64,000 bases of DNA from Sandaracinaceae bacterium (lineage in GTDB: Bacteria; Myxococcota_A; Polyangia; Polyangiales; Sandaracinaceae): contig JAVJQK010000128.1 of NCBI GenBank assembly GCA_040218145.1, positions 1-64,000 on the forward strand. The letters run 5' to 3'. A model generated the notes under the pieces. It had not been told where the DNA came from. It worked only from the letters and a program-made list of their open reading frames with translations, and made no database searches. Below, piece after piece: positions 26,514 to 34,678 of the stretch. The translations under genes were made by a program, and so were the position numbers. Each line of letters starts with the position of its first letter. The stretch's first letter is position 1.

Positions 26514-28952
26514 ATGCGCTTCGTCTGCTTGCTCTCATTGTCTCTCCTCTGGCTCGCCGGATGTGACTGCGAAGGCCCGACCGAGTCCTGCGCCGTCGAC
26601 GGCGAGTGCGCCGCGGGCGAGCGCTGCCAGGACGGGCGCTGCGTGCCCCGCCCCGACGGCGGCGAGGACGACCTGGACGCGGGCCGCGACGGCGGCGGGC
26701 GACCGGACGCCGGGATGCGCTGCAGCCGCGACGAGGAGTGCGGAGACGGCGTGTGCCTGGACGGCGCGTGCTGCGCGTCGGAGGAGGCGGTCTGCGGCGC
26801 GCAGTGCTGCGGCGGGGGCGAGACCTGCTTCGGCGGCGCGTGCGTCGTGCCCGGCGACACCTGCATCACCAACCGCGACTGCGCGACGGGGGAGTACTGC
26901 GAGCCCGGGCTCGGCGAGGGCGGCGGCGGGAGCGACGGAGGCGTGCCCGACGGCGGCGTCTCGGGCTGCGGTCCCGTGCGCGGGGCGGGGCGCTGCCTGG
27001 CCTTGCCGCCTTCCTGCGACGAGGCCGCGCCCGGCGAGCCCTGCGTGAGCGCGAGCTGCGAGTTCCGGCCGCCCGTCGAGGATCTGAACGCGGTGCCGCA
27101 GTGGCGCTGGGATCCCACCACCGCGGTCGAGCAGCCGGACCGCGTGGACGTCTGGTCCACCCCGATGGTCGGGCGCATCTTCGACTCCAACTGCGACGGC
27201 GCGATCGACGAGCTGGATCCGTCGGCCATCGTCTTCGTCTCCAACGACGTGCGGGCCGGCGCCTGCCACGGGCCCGATCTCTGCCGCCGCGGGGTGCTGC
27301 GGGCGCTCGACGGGGCCACGGGCCGGGAGCTCTGGTCGCTCGACGCGGCGGAGCCGGGCTCGGTCGGCTTCAGCGGCGTGTCCCTCGCGCTCGGCGACCT
27401 CGACGACGACGGCGTGATGGACATCGTCGCGATCACGGGCGAGCGGAGGCTCGCGGCGATCCGCGGCGACGGCACGGTGATGGCGGTCGGCGCCGACATC
27501 CTCCCCGTCCCGACCGAGACCGGCCTCGGGTGGGGCGGCGGCCTCGCGCTCGGCGACCTCGAGGGGGACGGCGATCCCGAGGTGGCGTGGCGAGGCGCGG
27601 TCTACACGTGGTCTGGCGGCACCTTCAGCCTGCGCTTCGACGTGCCGAGCGCGCGCGGCGGCTGGCCCCACGGGACCGTCACCACGTCGACGAGCTTCTT
27701 CGCCAACCTGGACGCCGACCCCGAGCTCGAGGTGCTCGCGGGTCGCACCGCGATCGACACCGACGGCAGCATCCTCTGGCAGCGCCTCGACCTGACCGAG
27801 GGCTTCGCGGCGCTGGGCGACTTCGACATGGCGAGCCCGTCGACGCCCGAGGTGGTGCTCGTGGGCGGCGGTGAGGTCGTGCTGCTCGACGCCGCGACGG
27901 GGGCCACGGTGCTGGGCCCGGTGTCCATCGGCGGGACCGGCGCGGGCGGGCCGCCGACGGTGGCCGACTTCGACGGCGACGGCGCGCCCGAGATCGGCGT
28001 CGCGCAGGCGAGCGTCTACGCGATGCTGAAGCCCGACTTCGCGGGCGGCACGATCGAGCGCGTCTGGACGGCGACCAATCACGACAACAGCTCTTCCGTG
28101 ACAGGGTCGACCGTCTTCGACTTCGAGGGCGACGGTGTGGCCGAGGTCATCTACAACGACGAGTGCTACATGTGGGTCTACGACGGGCCCACCGGCGCGG
28201 TGCGCTTCGCGGCGCCGACCAACTCCTTCACCGGCACCGAGGCCTCGCTGGTCGCCGACGTGGACGCGGACGGGCACGCGGAGATGGTCATGATCTCCAC
28301 CGGCGCCAACCCCGACAGCTGGCACTGCAACCACCACATGGGCGGCGCGGGCGGCTACCCGGCCTGGACGGCGCCGAGCTACGGCCGGGCGTGGCGCGGC
28401 ATCTCGGTCTTCCGGGACGCGGCCAACGCGTGGGTCGGCACGCGGACGATGTGGACCCAGCACGCCTACCACGTCACCAACACGTGCGATGATGCGGACA
28501 CGGCGTGCGATCCGGCGGGCGGCTACGGGGAGATCCCGCGCCGCCCCCGCGACAACTGGTCGCTGCCCTGGCTCAACAACTTCCGGCAGAACGTGCAGGA
28601 GGGCGGCATCTTCGACGCGCCCGACGCGGTGCTCGCGTTGCGGGTCGTCTGCACCGACCCGGTCCGCCTCGTCGCGTCGCTCCGCAACCAGGGCCGCGCG
28701 CTCTTGCCGCCGGGCGTGGTCGTGGCGTTCTTCCAGCGCGGCGCGCCGGACGTGGAGCTCGGCCGGGTGACGTCGACCGAGCCCGTGTTCCCCGGGCGCG
28801 TGCTCGAGCTGACCCTCGAGGCCCCGGCCGGCGTGCTGCCGACCGAGACCTTCTTCGCGCGGGTGATCGTCGATCCCGAGACGGCGACCTTCCGTGAGTG
28901 CCGCGAGGACAACAACGACAGCGAGGACGCGACCGGGCGCTGCCTGGAGTGA
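26514..28952 (+). CDS. Large FG-GAP/VCBS-repeat lipoprotein
   Basis: 812 residues with a lipobox LAGC (Cys17). The N-terminal 180 residues are Cys-rich (CAVDGECAAGERCQDGRCV type) with Asp/Gly linkers. The middle (about 200-600) has FG-GAP/VCBS Ca-binding blades (ALGDLDDDGVMDIVAITG, VADFDGDGAPEIGVAQ, VFDFEGDGVAEVIY), an integrin-like propeller. The final ~130 residues look like a CARDB-type Ig domain (RLVASLRNQGRALLPPGVVV). A His/Trp-rich patch (WHCNHHMGG) stands out. It is probably a surface adhesion or binding protein. Leaderless promoter upstream; convergent with the dodecin gene. Confidence 0.82.
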   Translation: MRFVCLLSLSLLWLAGCDCEGPTESCAVDGECAAGERCQDGRCVPRPDGGEDDLDAGRDGGGRPDAGMRCSRDEECGDGVCLDGACCASEEAVCGAQCCGGGETCFGGACVVPGDTCITNRDCATGEYCEPGLGEGGGGSDGGVPDGGVSGCGPVRGAGRCLALPPSCDEAAPGEPCVSASCEFRPPVEDLNAVPQWRWDPTTAVEQPDRVDVWSTPMVGRIFDSNCDGAIDELDPSAIVFVSNDVRAGACHGPDLCRRGVLRALDGATGRELWSLDAAEPGSVGFSGVSLALGDLDDDGVMDIVAITGERRLAAIRGDGTVMAVGADILPVPTETGLGWGGGLALGDLEGDGDPEVAWRGAVYTWSGGTFSLRFDVPSARGGWPHGTVTTSTSFFANLDADPELEVLAGRTAIDTDGSILWQRLDLTEGFAALGDFDMASPSTPEVVLVGGGEVVLLDAATGATVLGPVSIGGTGAGGPPTVADFDGDGAPEIGVAQASVYAMLKPDFAGGTIERVWTATNHDNSSSVTGSTVFDFEGDGVAEVIYNDECYMWVYDGPTGAVRFAAPTNSFTGTEASLVADVDADGHAEMVMISTGANPDSWHCNHHMGGAGGYPAWTAPSYGRAWRGISVFRDAANAWVGTRTMWTQHAYHVTNTCDDADTACDPAGGYGEIPRRPRDNWSLPWLNNFRQNVQEGGIFDAPDAVLALRVVCTDPVRLVASLRNQGRALLPPGVVVAFFQRGAPDVELGRVTSTEPVFPGRVLELTLEAPAGVLPTETFFARVIVDPETATFRECREDNNDSEDATGRCLE

Positions 28953-28972
28953 GCGATCCGCTGGAGGTGGGA

Positions 28973-29176
28973 TCACTCCTCGATCGTGAACCCCACCGCG
29001 ACCCGCACCTGCCAGTGCTGGATGCGCCCCTCGCGGATGTCGCCGCGCGTCTCCTCGACCGTGAACCACCGCATGTGTCGCAGGCTCTCCTTCGCCCGCT
29101 GGAGCGCGTTGGTCACGGCGTCCTCGATGCCCTGCTCCGAGGTCCCCACGAGTTGAACGATCTTGTATGCGTGCAT
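28973..29176 (-). CDS. Dodecin-family flavin-binding protein
   Basis: 67 residues, the usual dodecin length. It shows [18 protein letters not shown] at the start, the aromatic flavin-stacking position in [12 protein letters not shown], and [14 protein letters not shown] at the end. Dodecins form dodecameric shells that store riboflavin, FMN or coenzyme A-bound flavin. ATG 29176 follows GGGGGGAG. Convergent with the FG-GAP gene (20-base gap), divergent from the molybdoenzyme gene. Confidence 0.88.
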   Translation of the reverse strand: MHAYKIVQLVGTSEQGIEDAVTNALQRAKESLRHMRWFTVEETRGDIREGRIQHWQVRVAVGFTIEE

Positions 29177-29345
29177 GGCTCCCCCCAGCCCTCGCCTCTC
29201 TCTCCACGAGTACGCCCCGTGTCTCGCCAGGCAACGCGCCGCCTCGAGGCGTGACCGAGAGCGGCGTCCGCGGGCCGACGCGCGCGCGAGGAGACGTCGG
29301 CTGACCGTCATGAGCCCGATGCCCGCCCTGCCGCGGGCGACGCAG

Positions 29346-29351
29346 TAGACT
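29346..29351 (+). promoter_or_regulatory. Candidate -10 box (TAGACT), leaderless type
   Basis: TAGACT ends 5 bases before GTG 29357 and 8 before ATG 29360; no Shine-Dalgarno. No -35 was recognised. Confidence 0.4.
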
Positions 29352-29356
29352 CGCGC

Positions 29357-31564
29357 GTGATGGACACGCATCGGACTTTCTGTCGCATCTGTGAGGCGCT
29401 CTGCGGGCTCGAGGTGGACGTCGAGGGCGGGCGCGTGGCGGCGATCCGACCCGACGCAGCTCACGTCGCGACGGAGGGCTTCTCGTGCGTGAAAGGTCTC
29501 AAGCAGCACCGCATGTACGACTCCCCGGATCGGCTGACACGACCGCGGCTGAAGACGTCGAATGGGCACCGCGAGGCGAGCTGGGACGAGGCCCTCGCGG
29601 CGGTCGGCGACCGCGTGAAGCGCATCCGAGACGCGCACGGGCCGGACGCGATCGCGATGTACGTCGGGACGGCCGCCGGCTTCAGCATCCTGCACCCCAT
29701 CTTCGCGCAGGGCTTCATGCACGGGGTGGGCAGCCGCAGCATGTACTCGAGCGCCACCCAGGACTGCTCCAACAAGTTCGCGGTCGCGAGGCAGATCTAC
29801 GGCCACCCCTTCGTGCAGCCCTTCCCCGACGTCGAGCGCGTGGAGTGCCTGATCGTCGTCGGCGCCAACCCGGTCGTGAGCAAGTGGAGCTTCCTCCAGG
29901 TGCCGAACCCGGCCAGGAAGCTCAAGGCCATCGCCGCCCGCGGGCGCGTGTTCTTCGTCGACCCGCGCAAGACCGAGAGCGCGAAGGTCGCGGGCGAGCA
30001 CGTCGCCATCCGCCCTGGCACCGACGTCTGGTTCTACCTCTCGTTCCTCGAGGCGGTGATCGCGCGCGGCGGCGTCGACGCGAATCGCGTGCGGCGTCAC
30101 GCGCGGGGCTTCGGGCGGGTTCGGGCGCTGGCGCGCGAGTGGCCGGCCGAGCGCACGGCGGCGGTGACCGGGATCCCCCCGGAGACCCTACGCGAGATGG
30201 TGCGCGCGTATCTCGCGGCCGACGGCGCCGCGCTCTACTGCTCGACCGGGGTCAACATGGGCGGCCACGGCGCGCTCTCGTTCTGGCTGCAGGAGACGAT
30301 CAACTTCGTCACCGGCAACCTCGACCGACGGGGCGGCACGCTCGTCGGCAAGGGCATCTTCGACTTCCCCCGCTTCGGCGTGCGCACGGGCACCCTGATG
30401 AGCGCCGAGCGCTCGCGGGTGGGAGGCATCGACTCGGTCAACGACGCCTTCGCCGGAGGGCTGCTCGCGGACGAGATCCTCACGCCGGGTGACGGGCAGA
30501 TCCGCGCGCTCTTCGTCACGGGTGGAAACCCGCTGATCACGATGGCCGGCGCGGGGAGGCTGCGCGAGGCGTTCGAGAAGCTCGAGCTGCTCGTGGTCCT
30601 CGACATCCTGCCCAACGAGACCGCCGCGATCGCCGACGTGGTCTTGCCGTGCACCTCGCCGATGCAGCGCCCCGACCTGCCGTTCGTCTTCCCGCTGTGG
30701 CTGGGCATGCAGACGCGCCCGTACCTCCAGGCGACGCGCGCGGTGATCCCGCCGGTGGGTGAGCAGCGGGACGAGGCGACGATCTACACGCAGCTCGCTC
30801 GCGCCTGCGGGGCGCCGCTCTTCGGCTCGTGGGCGGTGCAGCTGGCGGCGGAGGCGGCGATGAAGGTGCACTCGCGCGGCGGAGCGCCCCGGCTGCCGCT
30901 CGAGTCGATCCTCTCGCTGATGCTGCGCGTGACCGGCCAGCCCGGCTTCGACGCGATCGCCGACGGCCACGGCGCGCTGCGACCCGACCACGCGGGCGGC
31001 GACTTCCTCGGGGAGCGCGTGGTGACCGAGGACGGCAAGCTCCACCTCGACCCGGACGCGCTGGTGGAGGCGGCGAGGGCGCTCGACGCGGACTTCTCGG
31101 AGCAGAAGCGGGAGCGCGGGCGTCTCCGGCTCATCACCAAGCGCGCGGTCACGACGCACAACAGCTGGACCCACAACCTCGAGGACTTCGTGCAAGGCGA
31201 CCGCGGCACGAACTATCTCTACCTCCACCCCGACGACCTCGCGCGGCTCGGCCTGAAGGAGGGCGACCTCGCCGACGTCGAGAGCGACACCGCCCGGGTC
31301 CGGGTCCCCGTCCGCCGCTCGGCCGACCTGATGCCCGGCACCGTCGCCTTGCCTCACGGCTGGGGCCACCAGCGCGCGCGCGGCCTGAGCGTCGCCTCGA
31401 AGACCCGAGGCGTGAACGTCAACTTGCTCGCCGCGAGCGGGCCCGGCACCGTCGATCCGCTGAGCGGCATGTCCACCCTGACCGGCATCCGCGTCGACGT
31501 CCGCCGGGCGGACGGCCCACAGGATCCCGAAGACTGGTCGGGCCTGCCGCCTACTGCTCCCTGA
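29357..31564 (+). CDS. Molybdopterin (bis-MGD) oxidoreductase with 4Fe-4S cluster
   Basis: 735 residues of the DMSO-reductase/formate dehydrogenase superfamily. Cluster ligands are C-x2-C-x3-C-x27-C (Cys9, 12, 16, 44). Molybdopterin domains follow: [15 protein letters not shown], the dinucleotide-binding ends [11 protein letters not shown] and [10 protein letters not shown], and the C-terminal cap domain beginning near residue 590 ([15 protein letters not shown]). No Tat signal, so cytoplasmic. The 4Fe-4S type with no obvious partner subunit resembles the stand-alone, substrate-unknown branch. GTG 29357 or ATG 29360 may start it. It overlaps the convergent Hsp70 gene by 14 bases. Confidence 0.85.
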   Translation: MMDTHRTFCRICEALCGLEVDVEGGRVAAIRPDAAHVATEGFSCVKGLKQHRMYDSPDRLTRPRLKTSNGHREASWDEALAAVGDRVKRIRDAHGPDAIAMYVGTAAGFSILHPIFAQGFMHGVGSRSMYSSATQDCSNKFAVARQIYGHPFVQPFPDVERVECLIVVGANPVVSKWSFLQVPNPARKLKAIAARGRVFFVDPRKTESAKVAGEHVAIRPGTDVWFYLSFLEAVIARGGVDANRVRRHARGFGRVRALAREWPAERTAAVTGIPPETLREMVRAYLAADGAALYCSTGVNMGGHGALSFWLQETINFVTGNLDRRGGTLVGKGIFDFPRFGVRTGTLMSAERSRVGGIDSVNDAFAGGLLADEILTPGDGQIRALFVTGGNPLITMAGAGRLREAFEKLELLVVLDILPNETAAIADVVLPCTSPMQRPDLPFVFPLWLGMQTRPYLQATRAVIPPVGEQRDEATIYTQLARACGAPLFGSWAVQLAAEAAMKVHSRGGAPRLPLESILSLMLRVTGQPGFDAIADGHGALRPDHAGGDFLGERVVTEDGKLHLDPDALVEAARALDADFSEQKRERGRLRLITKRAVTTHNSWTHNLEDFVQGDRGTNYLYLHPDDLARLGLKEGDLADVESDTARVRVPVRRSADLMPGTVALPHGWGHQRARGLSVASKTRGVNVNLLAASGPGTVDPLSGMSTLTGIRVDVRRADGPQDPEDWSGLPPTAP

Positions 31565-33383
31565 CGTCGAGCTCGACCTTCCAGCGGCGGTCGCCCTCGC
31601 GCGGGATCGCCTCGAGCCGGAGCGTGCCGACCTCGGTCACCCGGGCCTGGAGGCGCACCGGCACGACGTCGCCGGGGGTCTTGCCTTCGGCGGGGAGGGT
31701 GGCCTGGATCTCGGGCAGCTCCTCGAGCGCGCCGTCGTCCCAGCGCTCCAGCATGGAGCCGACGCGGTCGTCGCGGCGCACGGAGCTGCCGAAGAAGCGG
31801 AACGAGACGGGCTCGCCGACCACGAGGCCGAGCTCCTGCGGCGCCGGATCGCACTCGGTGCCCTCCTCGATGCCGAAGGGCGCGACGCACATCGCGGTGA
31901 TGGGCGGCTCCATGCCGGGCACGGCGGGCATCGCGGCCTCCACGCCGACGTAGTACGCCTGCGCGGTGCCGCCGCGGATGCGGACGCCCTCGCCGCGCCG
32001 CACGTAGGCGTAGTACGCGGCGCCGCGCGCGACGGCGACGTCGAGGCTCGCGCCGTCGAGAACGCGGGCTCGCTCGGCGCCCTCGGCCTCGAGCCAGTCC
32101 CCGATGACGTCGGAGACGCGGTCCGCGAGCAGGCTCGAGTTGAACACGCCGCCGTTGAACAGGATGGCCGTCGGGTGCAGGAACGTCGCGCCCTCGGGCA
32201 GCGAGAAGCCGTCGAGCTCCTCCGTCGCGGCGACCTGCTTGGCGAGGAAGGCCGCGAGGTGGCGCGTGATGGCCGCGTCCTGCGCGTACGGCAGGCCGAG
32301 CTGCGTCAGCGCGGCGCGGGCCCGGCTCTTCGGCCGCTCGGACGCCTCGACCTTGGGGAAGAAGCCCTCGACGAGGATCTGCGTGACCTCGGCCCGGCTC
32401 AGCTCGGTGCGGATCGAGCCGCCGACGAGCTTGCTGCCGCGGCTGGGCACGACGATCGGCACGCTCTCCGCGTCGGGATCACCGAGGAGCTTCTCCTTGG
32501 CGCTGCGGCACCCGTGGGTGAGCGCGCCGAGCTGCCAGGCGTCGAGCTTCTTGCCTTCCTTCTCGAGCTTCGCGCGCACGGTCATCGCGAGCGCGAGATC
32601 CATGTTGTCGCCGCCGAGCAGGATGTGGTCGCCGACCGCGACGCGATGCAGCTCGAGCGCGCCGCCGTCGTCGGCCACCGCGATGAGCGAGAGGTCCGTC
32701 GTCCCGCCGCCGACGTCGACCACGAGGATCACGTCGCCCGGCTTCACCTGCTCGCGCCAGGCGCCGTCGGTGCTCTGGAGCCACGAGTAGAGCGCGGCCT
32801 GCGGCTCCTCGAGCAGCACCATGTCCTCGAGCCCCGCCTCGCGCGCGGCCTCGGCGGTGAGCTCGCGCGCGGCCGGGTCGAAGGAGGCCGGCACCGTGAT
32901 GACGACCTCTTGCTCCTCGAGCGGCGCGTCGGGGTGCTTGGCGTTCCACGCGTCGCGGAGGTGCTCGAGGTAGAGGATGCTCGCCTGGAGCGGCGAGATC
33001 TGCGGGACCTCCTCGGGCGCGTTCGGCGGCAGGATGGGCGCGCGTCGATCGACGCCGCCGTGGCAGAGCCAGCTCTTGGCGCTCGAGACGACGCGGATGG
33101 GCGTCTTGACGCCGAGCCCGCGCGCGACCTCGCCCACGCCGAAGGCGGGCTTGCCGTCCCAGGGGAGGGTGAGCGCGTCCTCGGACAGCTCGCCTCCCTT
33201 GGGCAGGTAGAGGAACGAGGGGAGCAGGTCGAGCTCCTCCACGTTGCCGGGGCTGGTGACCTGGGGCACGCGGAGCACGTGCTGCGCGACCTCCTCGCCC
33301 TCGCTGAGGTCGAGGTCCACGTACGACAGCGCGCAGTGGGTGGTCCCGAGGTCGATGCCGATGGCGTAGGAGGCGTCGCTCAC
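31551..33383 (-). CDS. Hsp70-family protein (short form)
   Basis: 610 residues. The ATPase motifs are intact: GIDLGTTHCALSYVD (9-23), VVDVGGGTTDLSLI (about 222-235) and LFNGGVFNSS (about 410). The C-terminal ~100 residues are beta-rich and shorter than a full DnaK substrate domain, without a lid. GTG 33383 overlaps the DUF2760 stop (GTGA), so the two are coupled. As I recall, DUF2760, this short Hsp70 and a DUF3731-type Hsp70 (here at 4483-7287) usually form one operon, but here the third member is 24 kb away. Cytoplasmic; clients unknown. Confidence 0.85.
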   Translation of the reverse strand: MSDASYAIGIDLGTTHCALSYVDLDLSEGEEVAQHVLRVPQVTSPGNVEELDLLPSFLYLPKGGELSEDALTLPWDGKPAFGVGEVARGLGVKTPIRVVSSAKSWLCHGGVDRRAPILPPNAPEEVPQISPLQASILYLEHLRDAWNAKHPDAPLEEQEVVITVPASFDPAARELTAEAAREAGLEDMVLLEEPQAALYSWLQSTDGAWREQVKPGDVILVVDVGGGTTDLSLIAVADDGGALELHRVAVGDHILLGGDNMDLALAMTVRAKLEKEGKKLDAWQLGALTHGCRSAKEKLLGDPDAESVPIVVPSRGSKLVGGSIRTELSRAEVTQILVEGFFPKVEASERPKSRARAALTQLGLPYAQDAAITRHLAAFLAKQVAATEELDGFSLPEGATFLHPTAILFNGGVFNSSLLADRVSDVIGDWLEAEGAERARVLDGASLDVAVARGAAYYAYVRRGEGVRIRGGTAQAYYVGVEAAMPAVPGMEPPITAMCVAPFGIEEGTECDPAPQELGLVVGEPVSFRFFGSSVRRDDRVGSMLERWDDGALEELPEIQATLPAEGKTPGDVVPVRLQARVTEVGTLRLEAIPREGDRRWKVELDVREQ

Positions 33384-33982
33384 GACAGCTCGACCTCGGC
33401 CGGCGCGATCACGTGGGGGTCGTGCCCTTCGCTCATCTTGGGGAGCTCCACCTGCTCGCAGCGCCAGCCGCGGTGGGCCAGCTCACCCTCGAACGGGGGC
33501 TCGCCGACGACGTTGCCGGTGAGCCGGATCTCGTGGGCGTCGAAGCCCTCCTCGACCTTCACGCGCTCGCCCTCTTCCTTGGTGTGGATGGGCGAGATGG
33601 TGAAGTGCTCGTCGAGCGCCTTGCGGCAGCCCTCGTGCACGACGCGCGCGGCGGCGCCGATGTCGGCGTCGTCGGCCTCGGCGATGTCCTCGCGCACGAA
33701 GTCGATGAAGCGACCCTCCCGCTGGAGGAGGCCGAGGAGCTGGAGCGCCGCCTCGGGGCCGGCCGTCTTGAGGACGGTCGGCGTCTCGACCTTCTTGGGG
33801 GCCTTCTTCTTCTTCGCCTTCTCGGGCTTCGCCTCCGGCTCCTCCTTCGGGGGAGGCAGGGCGGGGCCCCCTTCGCGCAGGCGGACCACGCCGGCCGCGA
33901 AGTCGGCGTCGAACAGGGTTCGGAAGTAGGCGGCCCACGCGAGGAAGAGGCGGGCGAAGAACGAGGGCTTCGGGTCGCTCAA
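33380..33982 (-). CDS. DUF2760 family protein, Hsp70 partner
   Basis: 200 residues. N-terminal helical segment (FFARLFLAWAAYFRTLFDAD) then a Lys/Pro-rich linker (EAKPEKAKKKKAPKKVE), then a conserved domain with ALQLLGLLQREGRFIDF and EDIAEADDADIGAAARVVHE, ending in VELS. The order and its overlap with the Hsp70 gene identify it as DUF2760. Function unknown, presumably a chaperone cofactor. The start is TTG 33982 with GGAAGGA upstream; a GTG at 34018 would add 12 residues. Confidence 0.75.
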   Translation of the reverse strand: MSDPKPSFFARLFLAWAAYFRTLFDADFAAGVVRLREGGPALPPPKEEPEAKPEKAKKKKAPKKVETPTVLKTAGPEAALQLLGLLQREGRFIDFVREDIAEADDADIGAAARVVHEGCRKALDEHFTISPIHTKEEGERVKVEEGFDAHEIRLTGNVVGEPPFEGELAHRGWRCEQVELPKMSEGHDPHVIAPAEVELS

Positions 33983-34028
33983 GGCAGGAGTCCTTCCGTC
34001 GGGGCGGACTCCTAGCACATCGACCGGG

Positions 34029-34523
34029 TCAGGTCGCTTCCACCGCCTCGGGGTCCACCGCGTCCTCCACCGCGTCCTGCATCGGGTCGTCCACCGCGTC
34101 GATCGGGGTGGGCGCGGCGTCGAGGTCCTCGCAGGCAGTCAGGTCCACGAAGGCGCGCCGCTCGTCGTGCTCACAGCGCGCGCGGAACTCCGCCGCCGCC
34201 GCCTCGCCGTCGGCCTCCTGGGTCACGCGCACGAGCGCGCCCTGGATGGCCTCGTCGCTGGTCTCGGCGAAGGGCCGCGCGCCGTCGGGGCAGGTGAGCG
34301 TGGCGCGGAGCTGCGCCGGGGCGGCCTCGATGCCGCAGGCGGGCAACGGGGAGTCCCGGCTCCAGCCGATGGCGTCGTCGGCGGAGGCGCCGTCGGTGGA
34401 GGCGCTGACCGGCGCGCGCTGAACGGCGTGCTGGGGGGCTGCGGGGCGAGGCCGCGACGGGGCGCCGCACGCGGCGGCGCACCCGAGGCTCACCGCGATG
34501 AGAGCGAGACGGTGGAGCGACAT
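34029..34523 (-). CDS. Small lipoprotein of unknown function
   Basis: 164 residues with signal peptide MSLHRLALIAVSLGCAAACG; Cys15 or Cys19 can be the lipidated residue. A Pro/Ala linker precedes a small acidic domain with three further Cys (ACGIEAAPAQ, TLTCPDG, RARCEHDERR, LTACEDL). The end is rich in Asp/Ala. ATG 34523 follows AGGAG. No family recognised. Divergent from the VWA lipoprotein gene. Confidence 0.7.
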   Translation of the reverse strand: MSLHRLALIAVSLGCAAACGAPSRPRPAAPQHAVQRAPVSASTDGASADDAIGWSRDSPLPACGIEAAPAQLRATLTCPDGARPFAETSDEAIQGALVRVTQEADGEAAAAEFRARCEHDERRAFVDLTACEDLDAAPTPIDAVDDPMQDAVEDAVDPEAVEAT

Positions 34524-34640
34524 GGGCTTTCTCCTGCGGGAGAAGAGCGCAAATGCCATACCGCTCGCCGGTCGCCACCGCTCCGGCCGATCCGTCCGTG
34601 GCGTCCCGCCTCGATCGAGGGAGAAGTCACCGGGCCGGCG

Positions 34641-34669
34641 TTGTGCGCTCCCACGGATTGTCGGATGAT
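34641..34669 (+). promoter_or_regulatory. Candidate sigma70-type promoter (TTGTGC-17-GATGAT)
   Basis: TTGTGC at 34641-34646 and GATGAT at 34664-34669 have a 17-base spacer; ATG 34679 follows 9 bases later without a clear ribosome site. Confidence 0.4.
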
Positions 34670-34678
34670 GGCGGCAAC

